The position numbers and the translations under genes were made by a program. Shown here piece after piece: positions 8,867-15,607 of a stretch of 64,000 bases of DNA (within the stretch, counting starts at the first letter, position 1; the number at the start of each line of letters is the position of its first letter). This stretch comes from an uncultured Luteitalea sp. (GTDB lineage: Bacteria; Acidobacteriota; Vicinamibacteria; Vicinamibacterales; Vicinamibacteraceae). The notes under the pieces are model-generated. The model saw only the letters and a list, made by a program, of their open reading frames with translations. It ran no database searches and had not been told where the DNA came from. The DNA lies in NCBI GenBank assembly GCA_934541105.1, contig CAKTDA010000006.1, positions 186,001-250,000 of the forward strand. Reading direction: 5' to 3'.

Positions 8867-9234
8867 CGCGCCACCGACTCGACGACGAGTGTGCCGACCA
8901 TGTCGTCGTGGCCCTTGCCGCAGTCCTCGGTGCAGAGCACCTCGAACCTGCCCGGCTCTGAGGCCACGAACTCGACGTCGACAGTCTTGCCGCGCGGAAT
9001 CTCCCGATCGACCCCGAACTTCTCGATGCCGATGCCGTGCGTGCGATCGGCGGACGTCACCCGCAGGATGACGCGCTCGCCCTGGCGCACCTCGATCGTC
9101 GTCGGCACGAACTCGTATCGCCTTGCCGTGATCTCGATCACGCGCGGCGACTGCCGCGCGGCCAGCGAGACGACGAACCCGAGTGCGACGAACGGCAGTG
9201 CCAGAGCCGCTCGTCGTCGAACCATGTGTGGCAC
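8863..9234 (-). CDS. CuA-type cupredoxin, cytochrome oxidase subunit II-like soluble domain
   Basis: 123-residue exported cupredoxin. After a signal or anchor segment (about 8-27) comes a single domain with every ligand of a CuA centre: H66 in the TSADRTHGIGI loop and C101, E103, C105, H109, M112 in CTEDCGKGHDDM. That spacing is the one in subunit II of haem-copper oxidases, yet no subunit I gene is near. The frame is open further upstream; I chose the GTG at 9234 because GGAGGAG lies 6 nt before it and the predicted sigma54 transcript starts near 9250, after the earlier ATG (9258). First gene of a three-gene operon. Confidence 0.85.
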   Translation of the reverse strand: MPHMVRRRAALALPFVALGFVVSLAARQSPRVIEITARRYEFVPTTIEVRQGERVILRVTSADRTHGIGIEKFGVDREIPRGKTVDVEFVASEPGRFEVLCTEDCGKGHDDMVGTLVVESVAR

Positions 9235-9260
9235 GTGTGGCTCCTCCGCCTTCCGCAAGT

Positions 9261-9276
9261 GGCAAGCGGCGTGCCC
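9261..9276 (-). promoter_or_regulatory. Sigma54 (-24/-12) promoter of the cupredoxin-cytochrome operon
   Basis: On the minus strand GGGCACGCCGCTTGCC matches TGGCACG-N4-TTGC with GG and GC exactly 12 apart. The predicted start is near 9250, 16 nt before the chosen GTG. Confidence 0.8.
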
Positions 9277-9326
9277 GCGTGGGACGCAGGATTCACTGGT
9301 GATTCGGCGGATGGATCGACCGGGAG

Positions 9327-9343
9327 CTTACGGGCTCCGTAAG
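9327..9343. promoter_or_regulatory. Enhancer-like dyad 1 (proximal)
   Basis: CTTACGG-GCT-CCGTAAG is a perfect 7-3-7 inverted repeat centred 85 bp upstream of the predicted sigma54 start. This is a usual position for an NtrC-family activator site. Confidence 0.7.
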
Positions 9344-9346
9344 GCG

Positions 9347-9363
9347 GTTACGGGTGTCGTAAC
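9347..9363. promoter_or_regulatory. Enhancer-like dyad 2 (distal)
   Basis: GTTACG-GGTGT-CGTAAC is a perfect 6-5-6 inverted repeat sharing the TTACG/CGTAA arms of dyad 1. Its centre is exactly 20 bp from the other, about two helix turns, placing both on one DNA face. Confidence 0.7.
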
Positions 9364-9377
9364 AGGTCGGGGTGCGG

Positions 9378-10736
9378 TCAGTCGATCCCGTGCTTGCCGA
9401 GATAGTGCGACAGTGCGCGCTGGCTGATGCCGAGCGACGCCGCCGCGTCCTTCTTGACGCCGCCAGACGCACGCAGCGCGGCAAGGATCGACTCGCGCTC
9501 CGCCCACGCGATGTTCTCGTGCAGCCGCGGAGACGGAAGGCCCGTCGCGCCGCGGGCGCCAGGCATCAGCAGCACCTCATCGCGCGTGAGGACCGGCCCG
9601 GTTGCGAGCACGACCGCGCGCTCCATGGTGTTCTCGAGCTCGCGCACGTTGCCGGGCCAGTCGTACTCCATGAGGGCCTGCACCGCGGCGTCCTCGACGC
9701 GCAGTTCCGGCTTGCCGAGCGACGTCGCCACGCGGCGAACGACGTGCTCGATCAGGAGCGGCACGTCCTCGCGCCGTTCGCGCAGCGGCGGCATCCGGAT
9801 CGGAATCACGTTCAGCCGGTAGTAGAGATCGTTCTGGAACTTCCCTTCCGCGGCCAGCTGCTGCAGGTCGCGGTTGGTGGCCGCAATCACGCGGACGTCC
9901 ACCTTCTGCGTGCGCTCGGCCCCGAGCGGCTCGAACTCCCTCTCCTGGAGCACCCGCAGGAGCCGGGCCTGCACGCTGCTGCTGATCGTCGCGATCTCGT
10001 CGAGCAGGATCGTGCCGCCATCGGCGAGCGCGAAGCGGCCGCGTCGCGCGTGGACGGCACCGGTGAACGCGCCGCGGACGTGGCCGAAGAGCTCCGATTC
10101 GAGCAGCGACTCCGGCAGCGCCGCGCAGTTGACGCGAATGAGCGGCTTGTCGCGCTCCGCGCTGCGATCGTGGATGGCACGCGCCACGAGTTCCTTGCCC
10201 GTGCCCGTCTCGCCGGTCACGAGCACCGTGCTGCGGCTCCTGGCGACGAGCTCGACGCGGGCGATGACGTCCTGCACGGCACGGCTGCGGCCGACGATGC
10301 CGTACTGCCCGAACTGGGCGCGCTGCTCCGACAACAGGTACCGGAGGCCGCTGCGGGCCTGCTGCTCGCGCACCATGTGCCGCACGTTCGCGAGCAGCTC
10401 GTCGATGTCGAACGGCTTCTGGAGGTAGTCGCGCACGCCGAGCTTCATCGCGTCCACGGCGTGGCGGACCGTGCCGTGCGCGGTCATCACCAGCACGGCT
10501 GGCCGATCGGCCTCGGGCACGCTCGCCTGCAGGTCGCGCACGACGTCGAGCCCCGTCAGGCCCGGCATCAGGTGGTCGATGATCAGCACGTCGAAGCTGC
10601 GCGATGCGAGCAACCGCAGCGCCTCCTGCGGAGACGACGTGGTCGTCACCTCGTGGTCGTCCTCGCGCAGGGCGCGGCCGATCGTCTTGAGGATCTTCTC
10701 CTCGTCGTCCACGAGCAACACGGCGCCATGCGTCAT
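9378..10736 (-). CDS. Sigma54-dependent response regulator (NtrC family)
   Basis: 452-residue activator. Receiver domain (about 1-120) has D10/D11, phosphoacceptor D54 in LIIDHLMPG and K near 108. The AAA+ domain has GETGTGKE, the sigma54-contact loop GAFTGA and GGTILLDEIAT. A Fis-type helix-turn-helix ends the protein (GGVKKDAAASLGISQRALSHYL). It overlaps the kinase gene by 4 bp (ATGA). Just past its 3' end are two TTACG/CGTAA dyads and a sigma54 promoter reading into the cupredoxin operon, so that operon is its likely target. Confidence 0.95.
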   Translation of the reverse strand: MTHGAVLLVDDEEKILKTIGRALREDDHEVTTTSSPQEALRLLASRSFDVLIIDHLMPGLTGLDVVRDLQASVPEADRPAVLVMTAHGTVRHAVDAMKLGVRDYLQKPFDIDELLANVRHMVREQQARSGLRYLLSEQRAQFGQYGIVGRSRAVQDVIARVELVARSRSTVLVTGETGTGKELVARAIHDRSAERDKPLIRVNCAALPESLLESELFGHVRGAFTGAVHARRGRFALADGGTILLDEIATISSSVQARLLRVLQEREFEPLGAERTQKVDVRVIAATNRDLQQLAAEGKFQNDLYYRLNVIPIRMPPLRERREDVPLLIEHVVRRVATSLGKPELRVEDAAVQALMEYDWPGNVRELENTMERAVVLATGPVLTRDEVLLMPGARGATGLPSPRLHENIAWAERESILAALRASGGVKKDAAASLGISQRALSHYLGKHGID

Positions 10737-12484
10737 GCCTGCGTCTCCTCCTGCGGCAGAGCCACCCGTACGTCGGTGCCCTCGCCCGCGCGGCTCGTCA
10801 GCGTGATGGTGCCGCCGAGGCCCTCGACGATGTTGCGCGCGATGGCGAGGCCGAGTCCCGTGCCGGCACGCCGCGTCGTCACATAGGGCTCGAACACCTG
10901 GCTCGCGATGCCGGGATCGATCCCCGGACCCGTATCGCGCACGACGATGACGATGCGTCCCGGCTCCCGCCGCGCCTGGAGCAGAACGGCGGCTGGGGCC
11001 TCCTCTGCCGCTCGCACCCCGACGGCCTGCCTCGCATTGGCCAGCAGGTTGACGAGCACGCTGCGCAGGCGGTCGGCGTCGGTCCGCACCCGATCGGCGT
11101 CTGGCGCGAGGTCGAGCCTCACCGGCGGTTCCGGCTCGGCAGCCAGCGACGCCGCGACGGCCTCCTCGCAGATCGCATGCAGCGAGGCGGGAGCCATGGC
11201 GAGCTGCACGGGGCGTGCGAAGTCGAGCACGTCGTTGACGACCCGATCCAGCCGCTGCACCTGCTCCTCGATGTCGGCGGCCGCATCGACGACCGCCGGA
11301 TCGTCCTGCCTGTGGAGGCCGCGCAGCGCACCACGGACGATCATCAGCGGATTGCGGATCTCGTGGGCGATGACCGTGGAGAGGCGGCCCAGCGCGGCGA
11401 GCCTGTCACGCTGGGTCGCCTGCTGCTGGAAGCGCGCGATGGCCCGTGTCATCGAGTCGAACGTGCCCGCGAGCAGCCGTACGTCTTCGTCGTCCCACGC
11501 GTGTTCCACCGGCGGCTGTGGCCCGCGCGTGAGATCGCCGGTGCGCGTCAGCTCACGCATCGACGCGGTCAGGCTCGCCAGCGGCCGCGTGATCGTGCGG
11601 GCCACCGCATAGCTTGCAAGGCTGGCGGCGAGCGCGGTCAGGACCGCGATCACGGCAAGCGCGATGCGGACGCTGCGCAACGTGGCCGCGGCCTCCGCCG
11701 TGGATCGCAGCACGACGAGGCGCACACCCCCGGGGGGCGCGCCGTCACCCTCCCCCACCTTCAGGGCGTAGGTGTGCCACGAGTACCGGAGGCCGCTGAC
11801 GTCGAGCGGGCGCCCATCGTCGCGCGCGAGTGCGGCCTGGATTGCCGGTGCCGCCGCGGCGCCGAGCGACGATGCGAGCACGTGCGGCCCGAACGCAAAG
11901 GCGAGCTCGCTGCCCGTGAAGCCGCGCAGCTGGCGCGCCTGCTCGTCGTCGAGCAGCGTGCCCACGCTCAGCACGCCGAGGCGCTCCACGGCGTCCACGC
12001 CGATCACGATCGGCACGCTGACGAGCTGCAGCATGCCGCGGGGGTGGGCGAGTGTCGTCACGTCCGGGGCGGCACCCGGCGCGCGGCCGACTGGCACGCG
12101 ATGCCGGGCAACCTCGCCGCTGACGTCGCCCGCCGTGTACAGCGGTGCGCCGTCGGCGTCGCGCACGATCAGTACGTCGGCGCCGATCTCGTCGCGATAG
12201 CTCGACACGATTGGTGCGACCGTCGGCGCATCGCCCGTCGCGATGGCCGCCTTCAGCTTCGGCAGGTCGGCCACGAGACGGGCCAGCCGCGTGGAGGTCT
12301 CGAGCGCCTGCTGCCGCTGCCGCTCGACGAGGCTGATCGTCTCGTCGAGCCGCACCGCCATGGCGCGTTCGTGCTCGCGCGTGAGGCGTGCGCTCACGAA
12401 GAGCATGGCTGCGCCAATCGACGCGGTGGACAGCACCACGCACACGAGGAACAGGCGGTTCGAGAGCGACCCGGGCGCGCGCAT
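10733..12484 (-). CDS. Membrane sensor histidine kinase
   Basis: 583-residue kinase. Transmembrane segments at about 9-32 and 262-288 enclose a periplasmic sensor region of about 230 residues that reads like a double Cache/sCache fold. A HAMP region follows, then the H-box VIAHEIRNPLMIV and an HATPase domain with N-box LVNLLANARQA, GPGID and GTGLGLAIA. It partners the sigma54 regulator that overlaps it. The gene begins at the stop of the plastocyanin-like gene (TGATG), suggesting that the sensor and the copper protein are made together. The signal is unknown; copper state, redox state or a small ligand are candidates. Confidence 0.93.
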   Translation of the reverse strand: MRAPGSLSNRLFLVCVVLSTASIGAAMLFVSARLTREHERAMAVRLDETISLVERQRQQALETSTRLARLVADLPKLKAAIATGDAPTVAPIVSSYRDEIGADVLIVRDADGAPLYTAGDVSGEVARHRVPVGRAPGAAPDVTTLAHPRGMLQLVSVPIVIGVDAVERLGVLSVGTLLDDEQARQLRGFTGSELAFAFGPHVLASSLGAAAAPAIQAALARDDGRPLDVSGLRYSWHTYALKVGEGDGAPPGGVRLVVLRSTAEAAATLRSVRIALAVIAVLTALAASLASYAVARTITRPLASLTASMRELTRTGDLTRGPQPPVEHAWDDEDVRLLAGTFDSMTRAIARFQQQATQRDRLAALGRLSTVIAHEIRNPLMIVRGALRGLHRQDDPAVVDAAADIEEQVQRLDRVVNDVLDFARPVQLAMAPASLHAICEEAVAASLAAEPEPPVRLDLAPDADRVRTDADRLRSVLVNLLANARQAVGVRAAEEAPAAVLLQARREPGRIVIVVRDTGPGIDPGIASQVFEPYVTTRRAGTGLGLAIARNIVEGLGGTITLTSRAGEGTDVRVALPQEETQA

Positions 12485-13146
12485 CACCTGGCCTGCATGT
12501 CCACGACGGCGGCCTCGCCGGCGCGGACGGTCACCTGCCTTGTCGCGCGCACCTCGCCCTCGTGCCACGCGACCACGGTATAGCTGCCGGGTGGCACCGG
12601 CGGCAGCTGGTAGCGGCCGTCCGGCTGGGTGATGGCGAAGAACCGGTGCGAGAAGACGAGGATGAACGCGTTCATGTGCGAGTGGATGTCGCAGAACACG
12701 CGCACGACGCCCGGCCTGTCGAAGCGAACCGCCTTCGACCGTCCGACCGCGTACCGCCCCAGGTCGAAGCGTCGGGCCGGCGACAGCGAGAAGACGTTGT
12801 GATAGATGCGGTCGTTGTTGGGGAAGTCCACCGTGGTGCCGATCCGGATCGCGAGCACGTGCGGCACGAACGTCTCGTTGCGCTGATCCATGCGGCCGCG
12901 CGCCTGCACCGGTTCCTCGAAGGCACCGGACGGTGCCGTCTCGAGATACACGACCCCGGGCCGGGGCGCACGCCCGCTCGTCGTCGGCGGGGGATCGACC
13001 AGTGCCGGACGCCGTTCCGCACGCTCCGCGGCGGGAAGCAGGAGCCTGCCCCGGATCGTCGCGTTCGCCGTCTGCGCGGCTGGCGACGCCGCCGCGACGA
13101 CGAGTGCGGCACCGATTGCCGCGGCGCGCGCGGCCCTCAGAACCAT
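12484..13146 (-). CDS. Plastocyanin-like copper protein with carboxypeptidase regulatory-like domain
   Basis: 220-residue exported protein. The signal peptide ends near residue 24. A cupredoxin domain (about 64-160) has likely type-1 copper ligands H116 (RIYHNVFS), C152, H155 or H157, and M158 in FCDIHSHM. A short CarboxypepD_reg-like beta sandwich follows (GRYQLPPVPPGSYTVVAWHEG). Proteins of this layout are often named methylamine utilisation protein, but no methylamine genes are here. It overlaps the barrel gene by 10 bp and the kinase by 1 bp, so it belongs to the sensory operon and may be part of the signal input. Confidence 0.85.
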   Translation of the reverse strand: MVLRAARAAAIGAALVVAAASPAAQTANATIRGRLLLPAAERAERRPALVDPPPTTSGRAPRPGVVYLETAPSGAFEEPVQARGRMDQRNETFVPHVLAIRIGTTVDFPNNDRIYHNVFSLSPARRFDLGRYAVGRSKAVRFDRPGVVRVFCDIHSHMNAFILVFSHRFFAITQPDGRYQLPPVPPGSYTVVAWHEGEVRATRQVTVRAGEAAVVDMQAR

Positions 13147-14351
13147 GCCACCACCTGCATCGCGCCGATGTCGCTCGTCCGCACGCGTCCTGCGCTGCGC
13201 CGGTTCCGCTGCCACGCCGCCTTGAGCAGCACGTGGCGGTGCACGCGCCACCCGGCGCCGAGTTCGGTCCGGCGCACGTCGGCATCCCATGTGACGGGCC
13301 CGCGCGACGTGTCGATGCGCGAGAAATCGAGCCAGTCCGCACGACCCGCCACGTACACACCGGGCACGATCGTGTACTTCGCCTCGACCATCGTCGCGCG
13401 TGCGTCGAGCGGGCGCACGACGCTGGCGTCGAGCGACGGCTGTTCCCAGCGGTTCGCGACCCATTCGGCGCGCACGAGCCAGCGGTCGCGCGACACCTCC
13501 GCGTCGGCACCGTATGCCCGCTGCGCATGGCTCGTCAGCCGTGACGATGCGGGAAGCACGGCAGACAGCGACTCGGCAAGATACGGCCCGGTGGCGACCG
13601 AACCGCCCACCGACACCGCGGGATGCGGCGCGTAGACGACACGGCCGGCGACCTGCACGCCGCCGTTGTCGGCCGACAGGCGCGGATCCCCGAGCGTCCC
13701 CTGGGTCACCGCCGTGTACACGGTCACCGGGTCGCGGCGCCAGCGTACCTGGACGCCGGTGTCCCAGCGCAGCGCGTTGGCAAGCGGCAACCCGGCCGCG
13801 GGTTCGGTGTTGCCGCGCGAGTACGTGGCAAGCCAGCCGCGCGCCCGCATCGCCGCGAACTCGTCGCCGGTGGCCGGCAGCGCATCGGCACGGCTCGACG
13901 TGAGGTACTGATACGCGAGCGGCGTGCCGACGAGCGGGTTGTCGGTGACATAGAGGCGACGCGGGAAGGCACCGAACGTCGGCGGCACGCGCCCGACATG
14001 GATGTCGAGTTCCTCCGAGAGCCACGGCCGGATCCGGAGGTAGAGCGCGTAGGCTTCCGGGCGTTCGAGCTGCAGGCTCCGCACCTCGGTGAGCACGGCG
14101 AAGCGCCGCGAGAGCGTCACCTCGGCCACGAGCGACAGGCGCATCGAGCGGACGGTGCTCGTGTCGTAGTCGGAGTAGTTGAACCAGCCTTCGTCCTCGG
14201 CGTCGTGCGTGGACACCGATGCGCTGGCTTCGCCGGACACGCGCACGTGCCTGGTGAACCAGGAGCCGGCGCCCTCGGGGTCCTGCGCACGGCATGGCGC
14301 CGCCCACGTCGCGGACGCGACGACGATCACGCACAGGGCGCGGGACGTCAC
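13137..14351 (-). CDS. Outer-membrane beta-barrel (porin-like) protein
   Basis: 404-residue protein with a signal peptide (cleavage near CRAQ, about 23). Strands alternate throughout, with motifs such as YLRIRPWLSEELDIHVGRVPPTFGAF and an ending in F (VVAWF), all typical of an outer-membrane barrel of roughly 16-18 strands. It starts with GTG at 14351; the next gene starts 22 bp away on the other strand. First gene of the sensory operon. It could let a substrate or copper into the periplasm where the kinase senses it. No closer family is recognised. Confidence 0.78.
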   Translation of the reverse strand: MTSRALCVIVVASATWAAPCRAQDPEGAGSWFTRHVRVSGEASASVSTHDAEDEGWFNYSDYDTSTVRSMRLSLVAEVTLSRRFAVLTEVRSLQLERPEAYALYLRIRPWLSEELDIHVGRVPPTFGAFPRRLYVTDNPLVGTPLAYQYLTSSRADALPATGDEFAAMRARGWLATYSRGNTEPAAGLPLANALRWDTGVQVRWRRDPVTVYTAVTQGTLGDPRLSADNGGVQVAGRVVYAPHPAVSVGGSVATGPYLAESLSAVLPASSRLTSHAQRAYGADAEVSRDRWLVRAEWVANRWEQPSLDASVVRPLDARATMVEAKYTIVPGVYVAGRADWLDFSRIDTSRGPVTWDADVRRTELGAGWRVHRHVLLKAAWQRNRRSAGRVRTSDIGAMQVVAWF

Positions 14352-14359
14352 GACTCGGG

Positions 14360-14367
14360 ATTATGCT
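14360..14367. promoter_or_regulatory. Overlapping divergent -10 boxes
   Basis: In the 22-bp gap between two divergent start codons, TATGCT (14362-14367, plus) ends 6 nt before the ATG at 14374. CATAAT (plus ATTATG at 14360-14365, minus strand) ends 8 nt before the GTG at 14351. The boxes share four base pairs, so both messages would be leaderless and the promoters mutually exclusive. Confidence 0.5.
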
Positions 14368-14373
14368 CCTCCC

Positions 14374-15501
14374 ATGCGTGCCGTGGTGCTGGGGGGTGGC
14401 GTCGTCGGTGCGGCGGTCGCGCGCGATCTCGCCAGGATTGCGCCGGTGGCCGACGTCACGGTGGTGGACTGCGACAGCGCACGGCTGCACCACCTCTCGG
14501 AGCACCTGGGCGTCAGGACCCGGCAGGCCGACCTGCGCAATGCCGCCATGGTCGAGTCGCTCGTCGCCGGCAGCGACGTGTCCATCGGCACGCTGCCGAG
14601 CACGCTCGCGCTGCCGGTCATCGCCGAGATGGCGCGGCTCGGCCGGCGGCACGTGGACGTGAGCTTCCTTGCCGAGGACCCGCGCGACCTCGACGCGACG
14701 GCCCGCGCGTCCGGCGCCGTCGTCGTGTACGACTGCGGCGTGGCCCCCGGCCTGAGTCACGTGCTCGTCGGCGGGGCGATGCGCGACATCGTCTCGGATG
14801 CCGTCGTGACGATCGACGTGGGCGGCCTGCCGCGTGATCCGCAGCCGCCGTTCTTCTACAAGGCACCGTTCGCGCCGCACGACGTGATCGAGGAGTACAC
14901 GCGGCCCGCGCGGCTCGTGCGTGGTGGGCGGCCGCTGACGCTGCCGGCACTCAGCGAACCCGAGACGATCGACGTCGCCGGCGTGGGGACCCTCGAGGCC
15001 TTCAACACCGACGGCCTGCGCAGCCTCGCCGACACGGTGCCTGCCGAGCGGATGGTGGAGCGGACGCTGCGCTACCCGGGTCACCTGTCCGCGATGCGCG
15101 TGCTCGCCGACGCGGGGTTCTTCGGCACGACACCGGTCCGGGTTCGCGGGCAGGACGTCGTGCCTCGCGACATGGCCGCAGCGCTCCTCTTCCCGAACTG
15201 GCAATACGGGCCGGGCGAGCAGGACGTCACGGTTCTCCGTGTCGAGGTCACCGGCCGAGCGGCCGACGGATCGCAGCGCCACGAACGCTGGCTGCTCGTC
15301 GATCGTCCGGATGCGGGCAGCGAGACGAGCAGCATGGCCCGGACGACGGGATGTCCCGCCGCGATCGTCGCGCGATGGCTCGTCGGCGGCACCGTCGCCA
15401 CGGCCGGGATTCATCCGCCCGAGCGCCTCGGCCTCGACGGGCTCGCCGACACCCTCAGGGCAGCCCTTGCCGCGCGCGGGATTCTCGTCGAAAGGGCCTG
15501 A
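14374..15501 (+). CDS. Saccharopine dehydrogenase family oxidoreductase
   Basis: 375-residue cytoplasmic enzyme. The N-terminal Rossmann motif is VVLGGGVVGAAVARDLA, followed by VTVVDCDSARL, and the conserved catalytic-domain segments GAVVVYDCGVAPGLSHVLVG and GGLPRDPQPPFFYKAPFAPHDVIEEY. The family includes saccharopine reductases and lysine-pathway or carboxynorspermidine enzymes; which reaction is run here is not decided by sequence. No Shine-Dalgarno is visible, but a TATGCT box lies 6 nt before the ATG. It ends just before the enhancer region of the next operon. Confidence 0.9.
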   Translation: MRAVVLGGGVVGAAVARDLARIAPVADVTVVDCDSARLHHLSEHLGVRTRQADLRNAAMVESLVAGSDVSIGTLPSTLALPVIAEMARLGRRHVDVSFLAEDPRDLDATARASGAVVVYDCGVAPGLSHVLVGGAMRDIVSDAVVTIDVGGLPRDPQPPFFYKAPFAPHDVIEEYTRPARLVRGGRPLTLPALSEPETIDVAGVGTLEAFNTDGLRSLADTVPAERMVERTLRYPGHLSAMRVLADAGFFGTTPVRVRGQDVVPRDMAAALLFPNWQYGPGEQDVTVLRVEVTGRAADGSQRHERWLLVDRPDAGSETSSMARTTGCPAAIVARWLVGGTVATAGIHPPERLGLDGLADTLRAALAARGILVERA

Positions 15502-15502
15502 G

Positions 15503-15520
15503 GTGTCCGATTCCGGACAC
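15503..15520. promoter_or_regulatory. Enhancer-like dyad of the adaptor-ABC operon
   Basis: GTGTCCG-ATTC-CGGACAC is a perfect 7-4-7 inverted repeat starting 2 bp after a stop codon. It is centred about 95 bp upstream of the predicted sigma54 start. Confidence 0.65.
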
Positions 15521-15526
15521 CGCTTC

Positions 15527-15534
15527 GTCCGGAC
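15527..15534. promoter_or_regulatory. Second, weaker dyad
   Basis: GTCCGGAC shares the GTCCG/CGGAC sequence of the stronger dyad and is centred 19 bp from it. It may be a secondary activator site. Confidence 0.35.
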
Positions 15535-15579
15535 CTGAACGCGCGGACTGCGCGACACGCGCAATTGCACCGCCTTTCC

Positions 15580-15595
15580 GGGCACGCCGGTTGCT
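15580..15595 (+). promoter_or_regulatory. Sigma54 (-24/-12) promoter of the adaptor-ABC operon
   Basis: GGGCACGCCGGTTGCT matches TGGCACG-N4-TTGC with correct GG/GC spacing. It differs from the promoter at 9261 at only two of sixteen bases. The predicted start, near 15606, is two bases before the GTG at 15608. Confidence 0.75.
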
Positions 15596-15607
15596 CTTTC
15601 AGGGGCC

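Noticed and set aside
9235..9258. ATG at 9258 as start of the CuA cupredoxin gene
   Set aside because: It lies upstream of the predicted sigma54 transcript start (about 9250), whereas the GTG at 9234 has GGAGGAG at ideal spacing.
12484..13146. Naming the plastocyanin-like protein as part of a methylamine dehydrogenase system
   Set aside because: No mau genes or other methylamine genes are nearby; the common database name reflects distant similarity only.
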